A DNA stretch of 64,000 nucleotides, taken from the NCBI GenBank assembly GCA_001897155.1, contig MKSF01000003.1, forward strand, positions 163,232 through 227,231, given 5' to 3'. The stretch is from Bacteroidetes bacterium 47-18. Lineage in GTDB: Bacteria; Bacteroidota; Bacteroidia; Chitinophagales; Chitinophagaceae. Under the pieces are notes generated by a model that saw nothing but the letters and a program-made list of their open reading frames with translations, made no database searches and had not been told where the DNA came from. Positions 26,642 through 34,427 of this stretch are shown piece by piece. Numbering within the stretch: position 1 is the stretch's first letter; each line of letters opens with the position of its first letter. The position numbers were made by a program, and so were the translations under genes.

Positions 26642-27265
26642 ATGGAATTTAAAACGCTTAGAAATATAGAAAATAGCTTCCGACAGATACGTCTGTATGC
26701 CATTGTGTTTGCCGTTCTCTGCACTAGTGTGGTAGGTTTTGCCGTATGGAAATCCTACAGCTTTGCAGACGAACAAAGGCAAAAAATCTATGTGCTGGAT
26801 AACGGTAAATCTTTGATGCTCGCTTTGTCGCAAGATGCAAGTATCAACCGTCCTGTGGAAGCAAGGGAACACGTTAGACGGTTTCACGAACTGTTCTTTA
26901 CGCTCGCACCCGACAAAAATGCGATTGAAAGCAATATGAGTAGAGCATTCAATCTTGCCGACAAATCCGCCTTTGACTATTACAAAGACTTATCGGAGAA
27001 AGGTTATTACTCCCGTATCATATCTGGAAATGTTCAGCAACGCATCGAGGTAGATAGTGTCGTGGGCAACTTCGATACCTATCCCTATGCGGTGCGTACC
27101 TACGCCAAACAGTTCATCATACGGTCAAGTAATGTAACACGTCGTAACCTGATTACTTCCTGCTATCTCGTGAACTCAGTACGTTCCGACAACAATCCCC
27201 AGGGATTTAATATCGAAAAGTTTGCGGTAATAGAAAACAGGGATATAGAAGTAATAAACCGCTAA
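26642..27265 (+). CDS. traK: TraK, VirB8-like channel protein
   Basis: This 207-residue protein has a short cytoplasmic start, one transmembrane helix (LYAIVFAVLCTSVVGFAVW, residues 18-36) and a periplasmic domain with the NTF2-like pattern of VirB8-type proteins. It is the TraK family of Bacteroidota conjugative elements and lies 28 bases after traJ. It likely nucleates the inner-membrane complex. Confidence 0.85.
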   Translation: MEFKTLRNIENSFRQIRLYAIVFAVLCTSVVGFAVWKSYSFADEQRQKIYVLDNGKSLMLALSQDASINRPVEAREHVRRFHELFFTLAPDKNAIESNMSRAFNLADKSAFDYYKDLSEKGYYSRIISGNVQQRIEVDSVVGNFDTYPYAVRTYAKQFIIRSSNVTRRNLITSCYLVNSVRSDNNPQGFNIEKFAVIENRDIEVINR

Positions 27266-27276
27266 AAACTACGGAT

Positions 27277-27708
27277 ATGAAACAGTTACTTGATTTAGAC
27301 ACATTCGCAAAAACCTTGACCGAGAAAGGATATGACGGTTATTTCCATACGGAAGCATCATACCCCGACAAAATCAAAGACAGCCTTAACAGGTTTTTTG
27401 AGGCTTGCAAAAATGGTGCGGATAAACCAATGTTACCCAATATGCTGATGCTGAAAACCTACCTGCAATGGAATGGCGATGACAAACCAAGAGTTGAATG
27501 CAATATGTGGGTAAAGTATGAAGACGGTCTTTTCGATGTACAGAAAATGAATATTGAAAGGACTGACCAATACGGGCATTTATTGAAGCAATCGAAACTG
27601 ATAGACCTTTCCACAGGTACAGTACCGACCCGAAAAGAAGCCATTGCATTGGTGTCCGAAGCTCCTAAACAAAAGTTGTCTTCACAAAGCAGACGGTTTA
27701 GGATGTGA
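27277..27708 (+). CDS. Uncharacterised protein between traK and traL
   Basis: This 143-residue protein has no signal peptide or membrane segment. It is acidic to neutral and predicted soluble, with motifs LDTFAKTLTEKGYDGYF at the start and NMWVKYEDGLFDVQKM in the middle, and ends in a basic tail (SSQSRRFRM). It sits in the tra operon 11 bases after traK and 20 before traL, so it is co-expressed with the channel genes. CTnDOT-type operons are usually described with traL directly after traK. A cytoplasmic accessory role is possible; no family is recognised. Confidence 0.6.
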   Translation: MKQLLDLDTFAKTLTEKGYDGYFHTEASYPDKIKDSLNRFFEACKNGADKPMLPNMLMLKTYLQWNGDDKPRVECNMWVKYEDGLFDVQKMNIERTDQYGHLLKQSKLIDLSTGTVPTRKEAIALVSEAPKQKLSSQSRRFRM

Positions 27709-27728
27709 TAACCGATAATCAATAAGGT

Positions 27729-28016
27729 ATGAAAAAATTCAGAGCAAATATGGACAGGTACTTTGACAGGCTGGACGAGCGTTGGCGGTCTTTGCCCGTA
27801 GGCAAACAGCACCAATACACGCTGTACTTCTTTGTCGGTTATCTGCTACTGACGGCAGGAGTGGTTGCCAAAGTATGGCACGATACAAGGCAATCAAAAA
27901 ACAATATGCATATCGAACATATTGAAAACCCTGTCCTCAAAAAAAATGAACGTTCTGCAAACCCGCAGGACACATTATCAACAATTCTAAAAAATAAGTT
28001 TTATGAAAGAAAATGA
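27729..28016 (+). CDS. traL: TraL-like small membrane protein
   Basis: This 95-residue protein has a basic N-terminus and one transmembrane helix (YTLYFFVGYLLLTAGVVAKVW, residues 29-49). It matches the small TraL protein (DUF3989-like) of Bacteroidota conjugative elements by position, size and layout. It overlaps the start of traM by 14 bases, which suggests translational coupling. Confidence 0.7.
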   Translation: MKKFRANMDRYFDRLDERWRSLPVGKQHQYTLYFFVGYLLLTAGVVAKVWHDTRQSKNNMHIEHIENPVLKKNERSANPQDTLSTILKNKFYERK

Positions 28017-29340
28017 GAATAAAAAATCGGTTGTTCGGGTAACGGAAAGTAACCCGAACGAAACCGCTGATGTACTGCAAGACGGTACTCAGAACAAATC
28101 CGAAAAACTCAAAAAGCCATTTATTTTTGGTTTAATGGGGGTTGTTTTCGTGGGTTGTATGTATTTGATTTTTAAACCGTCAGAAGACAAAAAGGAAATC
28201 GAAAATATCGGTCTGAACGATGCCGTTCCGCAAGCCACCGGAGCCGGAATGCCCGACAATAAAGGTAAGGCTTACGAATTGGAAATGCTCGAACAGAAAG
28301 AGCAAGAAAAACGCAATGCACTTGCCACACTTTCGGACTATTGGAATACCGAAGACAGCGATGAGCCGATGGACGAATTTCCCGAAGAAGACGAAAGCTA
28401 TGATTATAGTGGCAGAAATTCGGGAAGAAATGGAAATCCTGCTTTGAACAGCTACCGCAATATGCAAAGCACATTGGGTTCATTCTATCAGGACGATAAT
28501 TCGGAAACAATAGAACTCCAAAGACAGTTGGACGAACTCAAAGAACAATTAGCGGAACAAAATGTACCCAAGCCTGTAACCGTAGATGACCAACTTGCCT
28601 TAATGGAGAAATCCTATGAAATGGCGGCAAAGTATCTTCCGACTAATACCAACACAAGCACCGCAGAAACCCTACCTGCAAACGGTACAGCATCGGAAAC
28701 TTCGAGGGCTAACCAAAAAGAGCATTTTGTGGCGTTTACTCCGGCAAGAAAAAACACCGTTTCTGCCTTGTACCGTGAACCAACCGATAGTGCTTTTTTA
28801 GCCGATTGGAGCGAAACCCGAAACCGAGGGTTTTATACCGCAGGTGCTATGGAACAGGTGGTACAACCAAAAAACAGTATCAAAGCCTGTGTACACGATG
28901 CACAAACGGTAGTTGGCGAAACAGGAGTACGTTTGCGATTGTTAGAGCCTGCCCGAACACCACAGCGCACAATCCCACAAGGAACGATTGTAACGGCTAA
29001 TGCCAAGTTCCAAGGTGGACGTTTGCAACTCAAAATTACCTCTATTGAATTGGAGGGCAATATTATCCCTGTGGATATTACCATTTACGATTTGGACGGA
29101 CAGCAAGGGCTTTACGTTCCGTATTCTCCCGAAATGAACGCCCTTACCGAAATGGCGGGCAATATGAGCCAAACAGGCGGAACGAGCGTAATGCTAACGC
29201 AAAATGCCGGACAACAGGTTGCGGCGGATTTAAGTCGTGGAGTGGTGCAGGGTATTTCGGGCTATTTCGCCAAGAAAGTACGCACACCAAAAGTTACCCT
29301 AAAGGCAGGACACCAAGTCTTTTTGGTATCTAAAAAATAA
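28003..29340 (+). CDS. traM: TraM, VirB10-like channel protein
   Basis: This 445-residue protein has a cytoplasmic N-terminus, one transmembrane helix (FIFGLMGVVFVGCMYLIF, residues 40-57), a long proline/glutamine/acid-rich periplasmic linker and a conserved C-terminal domain with IKACVHDAQTVVGETGVRLR and PQGTIVTANAKF. The C-terminal domain is the VirB10-type beta-barrel of the TraM family. It spans from inner to outer membrane and couples the two during transfer. Confidence 0.85.
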   Translation: MKENENKKSVVRVTESNPNETADVLQDGTQNKSEKLKKPFIFGLMGVVFVGCMYLIFKPSEDKKEIENIGLNDAVPQATGAGMPDNKGKAYELEMLEQKEQEKRNALATLSDYWNTEDSDEPMDEFPEEDESYDYSGRNSGRNGNPALNSYRNMQSTLGSFYQDDNSETIELQRQLDELKEQLAEQNVPKPVTVDDQLALMEKSYEMAAKYLPTNTNTSTAETLPANGTASETSRANQKEHFVAFTPARKNTVSALYREPTDSAFLADWSETRNRGFYTAGAMEQVVQPKNSIKACVHDAQTVVGETGVRLRLLEPARTPQRTIPQGTIVTANAKFQGGRLQLKITSIELEGNIIPVDITIYDLDGQQGLYVPYSPEMNALTEMAGNMSQTGGTSVMLTQNAGQQVAADLSRGVVQGISGYFAKKVRTPKVTLKAGHQVFLVSKK

Positions 29341-29364
29341 TGTTGAACTCAAATAATTAAAACA

Positions 29365-30267
29365 ATGAACAATCTTTTTAAATCAATCTGGGCGGTTGCC
29401 CTTACAGTCGGCTTTGCCGTAACCTCATTTGCACAAGATAGTGCAACTGCAAAAACTCCGCTTGCTTTGGGCAAGATAGAACCCTATAAAATGGAAGTAA
29501 CCTACGACAAAACTTCGCATTTGATTTTCCCGACCGCCATTCGGTATGTGGATTTGGGTAGCGAATATTTGATTGCAGGAAAAGCTGAAGATGCGGAAAA
29601 CGTCTTGCGTGTGAAAGCATCAGTAAGGGATTTTGAAGCGGAAACCAACTTTTCCGTAATTACCAATGACGGACGTTTTTACTCTTTTAATGTGTATTAT
29701 AGTGGCTATCCCGATGCGTTGAGCTATGACCTTTTGACTATGCAAAAGGCAGTAGATAAAGCCAACGGAAACGATGTGCTTTTTGAAGAATTGGGCAATA
29801 ACTCTCCGTCTTTGGCAGGCTTGCTGTTGGAAACCATTTACAAGAAAGACAAGCGTATTGTAAAGCATATCGGAGCAAAGAGCTTCGGTATTCAGTTTAT
29901 TTTGAAAGGGATTTACATACACAACGGCAAATACTATTTCCATACGGAAGTAAGAAACCGTACCAATGTGCCGTTTGAGATTGATTTTGTCAATTTCAAG
30001 GTCGTAGATAAAAAGGTAGCCAAACGTACCGTAGTGCAGGAACGCCCATTGATACCGCTACGAACTTACAAACCTTTGGAAGACGGCATAAACGGAAAAT
30101 CTACCGGACAAAATGTGTTCCTGTTAGACCAATTCACGATTGCCGATGACAAGGTATTGCTGATTGAGATTTTCGAGAAAAACGGAGGCAGACATCAAAC
30201 CCTGCAAATCGAAAATTCGGACTTAATCAAAGCCCGATTGATTAACGATATGCACCTAAAATTTTAA
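29365..30267 (+). CDS. traN: TraN, VirB9-like channel protein
   Basis: This 300-residue exported protein has a signal peptide (AVALTVGFAVTSFAQD) and the DUF4138/TraN architecture. An N-terminal beta domain carries DKTSHLIFPTAIRYVDLGSE near residues 50-69, and a C-terminal beta domain holds FNSLxx-like TNVPFEIDFVNFKV. It corresponds to VirB9 and would form the outer-membrane core complex with TraM. The spacing to traM is 24 bases. Confidence 0.85.
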   Translation: MNNLFKSIWAVALTVGFAVTSFAQDSATAKTPLALGKIEPYKMEVTYDKTSHLIFPTAIRYVDLGSEYLIAGKAEDAENVLRVKASVRDFEAETNFSVITNDGRFYSFNVYYSGYPDALSYDLLTMQKAVDKANGNDVLFEELGNNSPSLAGLLLETIYKKDKRIVKHIGAKSFGIQFILKGIYIHNGKYYFHTEVRNRTNVPFEIDFVNFKVVDKKVAKRTVVQERPLIPLRTYKPLEDGINGKSTGQNVFLLDQFTIADDKVLLIEIFEKNGGRHQTLQIENSDLIKARLINDMHLKF

Positions 30268-30288
30268 TAACCTTTTAAAGCAAGAACA

Positions 30289-30849
30289 ATGAAAAAGTAT
30301 ATCTATACCGTGATGCTACTCTTTGTGGCCATCACGGTTGCACAGGCACAGCGAATGTTGCCCAAACAAAAAGGATTGGAGGTAAGCACAGGCATACTGT
30401 CCAACGATAAAATCGGCAACGATTATTATATCAGTCTTGGTATGACCGTAAACGGAAAGAACGGCAATTATCAGCTATGGGCGTTGGAATACACGCACCA
30501 ATACCACGATTACAAGGACATTCGCATACCGCAGGAAACCTATACCGCAGAGGGTGGTTACAGTTTTTTCCTGTTGGGCGATACCCGAAAAAATATCACG
30601 CTGAATTTCGGCATAACAGGCGTGGTGGGTTACGAAAGCATCAACCGTGGCGAAGCGATGTTGTATGACGGAGCGAAGATATTGAGCGAGGACAATTTCG
30701 TTTACGGAGCTGGCGGTCGGCTCACATTTGAAACGTACCTGTCAGACCGATTTGTACTTGTCCTGCAAGGGCGTACAAAGGTCTTGTGGGGTACGGATTT
30801 GGAACAATTCCGACCGTCCGCAGGTGTGGGATTAAGGTTTAATTTTTAA
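30289..30849 (+). CDS. traO: TraO, conjugative transposon outer-membrane-type protein
   Basis: This 186-residue exported protein has a signal peptide (YTVMLLFVAITVAQAQ) and alternating beta strands ending in an aromatic-terminated strand (SAGVGLRFNF), the signature of a small outer-membrane barrel. It is the TraO family (Bacteroides conjugative transposon TraO). In CTnDOT a primase gene (traP) follows; here the DUF3872 gene follows directly after 12 bases. Confidence 0.85.
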   Translation: MKKYIYTVMLLFVAITVAQAQRMLPKQKGLEVSTGILSNDKIGNDYYISLGMTVNGKNGNYQLWALEYTHQYHDYKDIRIPQETYTAEGGYSFFLLGDTRKNITLNFGITGVVGYESINRGEAMLYDGAKILSEDNFVYGAGGRLTFETYLSDRFVLVLQGRTKVLWGTDLEQFRPSAGVGLRFNF

Positions 30850-30861
30850 AACGTAGAAGCG

Positions 30862-31311
30862 ATGATAGCAATATTTAATAAATTCAGAACAGGATTACTG
30901 CCGATATATGTACTCTTGGCAATCCTCACGGCTTCGGTTTCTTTGGTATCTTGTAGCAAAGATGATGACCTCGAAATACAGAACGATTTTCCTTTTGAGG
31001 TCAATGTAATGCCTGTACCCAAAGGCGTAGCCAATGGGCAGACCGTAGAAATACGCATTACCATTCAGCGAACAGGCAATTACCAAAGCACACAATATTA
31101 CCTCCGTTATTTCCAATTTGACGGACAGGGAGCATTGAGATATTACGATGAACCACCGTATCTGCCCAATGATTTGTATCCATTACAGGCGGAGCAATTC
31201 CGATTGTACTACACTTCAACATCTGCCGTATCACAAGCCTTTGAGGTGTGGATTTCGGACAGTTTTGGCAATGAGAAACAGATAAGTTTTCAGTTCAACA
31301 GTACGGATTAA
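30862..31311 (+). CDS. traQ: TraQ-like DUF3872 lipoprotein
   Basis: This 149-residue lipoprotein has a lipobox (TASVSLVSCSKD, cysteine near residue 31) and an immunoglobulin-like beta body (VEIRITIQRTGNYQSTQYYL). It matches the DUF3872 family, traQ in CTnDOT-type operons. It is the last gene of the transfer operon and is followed by a strong rho-independent terminator at 31331. Confidence 0.8.
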   Translation: MIAIFNKFRTGLLPIYVLLAILTASVSLVSCSKDDDLEIQNDFPFEVNVMPVPKGVANGQTVEIRITIQRTGNYQSTQYYLRYFQFDGQGALRYYDEPPYLPNDLYPLQAEQFRLYYTSTSAVSQAFEVWISDSFGNEKQISFQFNSTD

Positions 31312-31330
31312 GAACAATAGAAATGAAGCT

Positions 31331-31361
31331 AAAAAACCGACTTTACGCAGGTCGGTTTTTT
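31331..31361 (+). terminator. Rho-independent terminator of the tra operon
   Basis: AAAAAACCGAC (31331-31341) pairs perfectly with GTCGGTTTTTT (31351-31361) over a nine-base loop, with a T-rich 3' arm. It lies 20 bases after traQ. Confidence 0.85.
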
Positions 31362-31424
31362 GCTTTTTAGCTTTCGGTGTAGGATGATTTTGCTTAAATT
31401 TACTTCATTATAAATCATAAAGCT

Positions 31425-31706
31425 ATGGATACAGTTACGGCTCAATTGGTGTTTGGTATTATTGTTATCGTTGTTGGTATAGGGCTTATCTATTGGATAA
31501 ACCGCAGGAAATTTTACAGACGTAATGCTATGGGTGCAGAGGGCTTTTCAAGTTTTGAAGCATCGGTTTTTACACGCTTTATTGAGCGTATCAGTAAATG
31601 GATTGCCTACCTTTTGATTATTGTAGGTGCTATTTGTATATGGACTTACAGTCAAATGAAAAAGGATAAAGAGAAGCAGAACGTGGAGTTACAAAGTCCG
31701 AAATAA
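31425..31706 (+). CDS. Small two-helix membrane protein
   Basis: This 93-residue protein has two transmembrane helices (LVFGIIVIVVGIGLIYWI at residues 8-25 and IAYLLIIVGAICIWTYS near 65-81) separated by a basic, serine/phenylalanine-rich loop (GFSSFEASVFTRFIERI). It lies between the tra terminator and the AT-rich nuclease-motif gene, and 49 bases separate it from the latter. Similar small proteins occur in Bacteroidota elements without known function. A partner role for the downstream gene cannot be excluded. Confidence 0.55.
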   Translation: MDTVTAQLVFGIIVIVVGIGLIYWINRRKFYRRNAMGAEGFSSFEASVFTRFIERISKWIAYLLIIVGAICIWTYSQMKKDKEKQNVELQSPK

Positions 31707-31755
31707 GTAACTATTTGGCTCAAAAACCTAAAATAAAGTATAAGAGATAAGAAAT

Positions 31756-33663
31756 ATGCATACATTAAGCTATCCAGAGGACATAAAAGAACAATACAAA
31801 TTTGCAATTGAAAAAGCACGTGAAGACCGTGATAGGTATTTCAGTTGGATTAAGAATGAAATTGAAACTGCAATAGCATTAATAAACAAGTTTGATAAAA
31901 TCTATGTTCTTGGTGGTCTTGGCTCTAAACTTATAAAAGCCACACCAACATTTTACAATCAATTTTTAGCGACATACACTGAAACAGGCAAAGATGAAAT
32001 TCAAGAGGAAGAGCTAATTCAAGATGATGACGAAATTGAAGTGCTTTTAGAATATGCAATGAACATTGCTACTGCAACACCTAATACAAATAAAAATATC
32101 ATTCCAACTCAAAACGACATTGACGAAATATATGAACAGCTTTCCAAAATAAAAGTCAATATCAATTTTTGGGAACTTTCAGCAGATTATCCTGTGGGTG
32201 GCAACGAATTTGACCATTGGTTGAGAACAAATATAATGCAAGACACAATTAATGTTAGAGGAGACGGATATCACACGCACATTCAAGAGGTTTATAAAGA
32301 AGTTTTTGCTCCTTTTGATGGTTTTCTTCAACAATATTATGGTTTTAATTCAAGTGATATTTTCAACACTATTCTAAAACTCGACAGCTTGGTTTATTCT
32401 AAAATAGGTAACCCATTTGGTGCAACCCAATCCCATAAACGGCTAACAGAATGGATGGATGAAGTCGGACAAGAAACCATTATGAATACAATGATGGAAA
32501 CAGGAAAACATTTTATTACTCAATTTGCTGAAGCAAATCCAGACTTGCAAGACCCTGAAGCACCTGAAAATATCATTATGCACCATCTTGACAATATTGA
32601 AAGTTTCGATAAAGTATTTTGGGTTATTCCTAAAACAGATATAGAGAAACAGATATTTGAAAGATTATCAACAGAGTTTGGCGCTAATGAAATTTTTTAT
32701 CAACCGCCAAAGTTCAAAGCGTTTCCATTAAATGACACTTTAATCAATCTTAAACCGCTGATAAAAGAAGACGATAAATATTATCATTTTTCATTAAATT
32801 TTGCTTTTAGAAATATTTTCAAAATAACAGAGGAACTAATAAAATCGGCTGATACTGTTTATTATGAAAATTCTTTTAAAGGAAATAGTAACTCTAATTC
32901 CAGAGACAATTACATTGAGCAAAAGACAAAACAACAATTTGAGAGATTAATACCAACAGCCAAATTTTATCATTCATTAGAATATAGTATTGTAGAAAAA
33001 GGACAGAATAAAAAAACAGAACTTGACATTCTTGGAGTTTCTAATGATACTATTTACATTATTGAAGTAAAAGCTGGCGAACTAAATACGAAACACAGAA
33101 GAGGAGCTATAAAAGGTCTAAAAGACCGGCTTAAAGAAACTATTAATGAGGGGTCATACCAATGCCACAGGGCTTTGAAGTATATTCAAGAGAACGACAA
33201 TCCGACTTTTGATTATATTGAAGCAGGAACAAAAAAAACTTTGACAATTAATAAGACACAAATCCAATCATATTTCAAAATATCAGTAACGTTTGAACAT
33301 TTTTCGTCTATTTCTGCAAACTTGAAATATTTAATTAATTCAGGTGTATTAAGTCCTGATTTCAAATGGACTTGGATTGTTTCTCTGTATGACCTAATGA
33401 TATTCGCTGACTTGATACAAAGTGAAGTCGAATTTAAAGAGTATTTATCAAACAGAATTGCATTGTATGATAGAAATGATATTCAATTTTCTGATGAAAT
33501 AGATATTCTTGGATTTTATTTTCAAAACCACTTTCCATTAGGACAAGAAAAAGAAGATGAAATGATGCACATTGTAAACTTCAAGGATGAAATAGAGGAT
33601 TATTATACAAGAACAGGCGTTGGTATGCCATTTATTGATAAGCCAAAGAAAAGAAATGATTAA
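31756..33663 (+). CDS. Orphan protein with PD-(D/E)XK nuclease motif, candidate defence gene
   Basis: This 635-residue protein matches no family I can name. Residues 1-400 are mostly helical with no clear motif. Residues 395-445 contain YIEQKTKQQFERL, then TELDILGVSNDTIYIIEVKAG with D424, E437 and K439. This is the D-x(12)-ExK core of restriction-type nucleases, with a preceding glutamate-containing helix. A helical region after the core (AIKGLKDRLKETI, CHRALKYIQ) fits the usual fold extension. The gene is markedly AT-rich compared with tra genes, has its own terminator, and lies between transfer and excision genes, a typical cargo place. A single-gene anti-phage or anti-plasmid nuclease is inferred; other DNA-processing roles are possible. 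Confidence 0.6.
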   Translation: MHTLSYPEDIKEQYKFAIEKAREDRDRYFSWIKNEIETAIALINKFDKIYVLGGLGSKLIKATPTFYNQFLATYTETGKDEIQEEELIQDDDEIEVLLEYAMNIATATPNTNKNIIPTQNDIDEIYEQLSKIKVNINFWELSADYPVGGNEFDHWLRTNIMQDTINVRGDGYHTHIQEVYKEVFAPFDGFLQQYYGFNSSDIFNTILKLDSLVYSKIGNPFGATQSHKRLTEWMDEVGQETIMNTMMETGKHFITQFAEANPDLQDPEAPENIIMHHLDNIESFDKVFWVIPKTDIEKQIFERLSTEFGANEIFYQPPKFKAFPLNDTLINLKPLIKEDDKYYHFSLNFAFRNIFKITEELIKSADTVYYENSFKGNSNSNSRDNYIEQKTKQQFERLIPTAKFYHSLEYSIVEKGQNKKTELDILGVSNDTIYIIEVKAGELNTKHRRGAIKGLKDRLKETINEGSYQCHRALKYIQENDNPTFDYIEAGTKKTLTINKTQIQSYFKISVTFEHFSSISANLKYLINSGVLSPDFKWTWIVSLYDLMIFADLIQSEVEFKEYLSNRIALYDRNDIQFSDEIDILGFYFQNHFPLGQEKEDEMMHIVNFKDEIEDYYTRTGVGMPFIDKPKKRND

Positions 33664-33697
33664 AAACTTACATCTCATATTTCGACAATATTTCAAA

Positions 33698-33732
33698 AAA
33701 ATCGGATAGCCCAAAAGGTTATCCGATTTTTC
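33698..33732 (+). terminator. Rho-independent terminator after the nuclease-motif gene
   Basis: AAAATCGGATAGCC (33698-33711) pairs with GGTTATCCGATTTT (33717-33730) with one G-T wobble and a CAAAA loop, followed by T residues. It isolates the orphan gene from the HTH genes downstream. Confidence 0.85.
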
Positions 33733-33752
33733 GTTTATAGCAAATGTAAACC

Positions 33753-33770
33753 GCCAAATACTACCTTTCA
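33753..33770 (+). repeat. 18-bp ICE box, copy 3 (upstream of the HTH pair)
   Basis: GCCAAATACTACCTTTCA matches the boxes at 15293 and 21701 at 15 of 18 positions. It stands 92 bases before the first HTH gene, the same strand and a similar distance as the traE copy. This links the excisionase-like genes to the tra promoters. Confidence 0.5.
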
Positions 33771-33844
33771 ACGCCAATGGCTACAACATTTCCTAACCCT
33801 GTAACAAGCATTAATATCTTCGACTTCTAAAAATTGAGCAAACA

Positions 33845-34156
33845 ATGGAAGTTATCGCAATACAAAAGTCCGTATTGAACGGAATGAAAAATGAGCTGGA
33901 AGCACTTTTGGAATTGACCGAAAACGCTACCCGAAAATACAATCCCATTTTCAAAGGGGAGCAATGGCTCGATAACCAGGAAGTATGTTTGATGATGAAC
34001 ATAACCAAACGGACGTTGCAGACCTATAAGGACAAAGGTCTGTTGCCTTATTCCAAACTGAACCGAAAAAATTATTACAAACGCTCGGACGTACAGGCTC
34101 TGCTCGATGCCGGACATCCGAACAATACCAACAACAATGGATTTACTGACGAATGA
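33845..34156 (+). CDS. Excisionase-like helix-turn-helix protein 1
   Basis: This 103-residue protein has an N-terminal helix and a MerR/excisionase-type winged HTH: WLDNQEVCLMMNITKRTLQT, then KGLLPYSKLNRKNYYKRSDV (residues 40-83). Such pairs (Xis2c/Xis2d in CTnDOT) bend att DNA for excision and also activate transfer genes. The next gene overlaps it by 20 bases and has the same domain. A copy of the 18-bp ICE box lies upstream. Confidence 0.75.
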   Translation: MEVIAIQKSVLNGMKNELEALLELTENATRKYNPIFKGEQWLDNQEVCLMMNITKRTLQTYKDKGLLPYSKLNRKNYYKRSDVQALLDAGHPNNTNNNGFTDE

Positions 34157-34427
34157 AGCCGAAGAAATCATCGCACAACAGGAGATGATTATGCAGTTGC
34201 GAAACCGTATCGAACAAATACTGAAAAACTACCGTCCTGTAATGAACGGAGAAATCTATTTATCGGGCGAAGATGTGTGCAAGCTGTTACATATCAGCAA
34301 ACGAACTTTACAGCAATATCGTGATGATAATATCCTGCCCTACATTCAGATTGGTGGCAAGATAATTTATAAGGAAACGGATTTGCTGGGTATATTAGAG
34401 CAAAACTATATCTGCCACAAACCCTAA
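34137..34427 (+). CDS. Excisionase-like helix-turn-helix protein 2
   Basis: The ATG at 34137 gives 96 residues. The middle carries the same HTH as its neighbour (YLSGEDVCKLLHISKRTLQQ, then YIQIGGKIIYKETDL). It is clearly a paralogue of HTH protein 1, and the overlap of 20 bases implies coupled translation. The stop overlaps the stop of the convergent polymerase gene by three bases (TAA within CTAA). Recombination directionality factor and tra activator are the likely roles. Confidence 0.75.
   Translation: MDLLTNEAEEIIAQQEMIMQLRNRIEQILKNYRPVMNGEIYLSGEDVCKLLHISKRTLQQYRDDNILPYIQIGGKIIYKETDLLGILEQNYICHKP

Noticed and set aside
28003..30849. Missing traP primase as a deletion
   Set aside because: traO and traQ are separated by only 12 bases with no remnant, and many Bacteroidota elements lack the gene, so it is not evidence for a defect.
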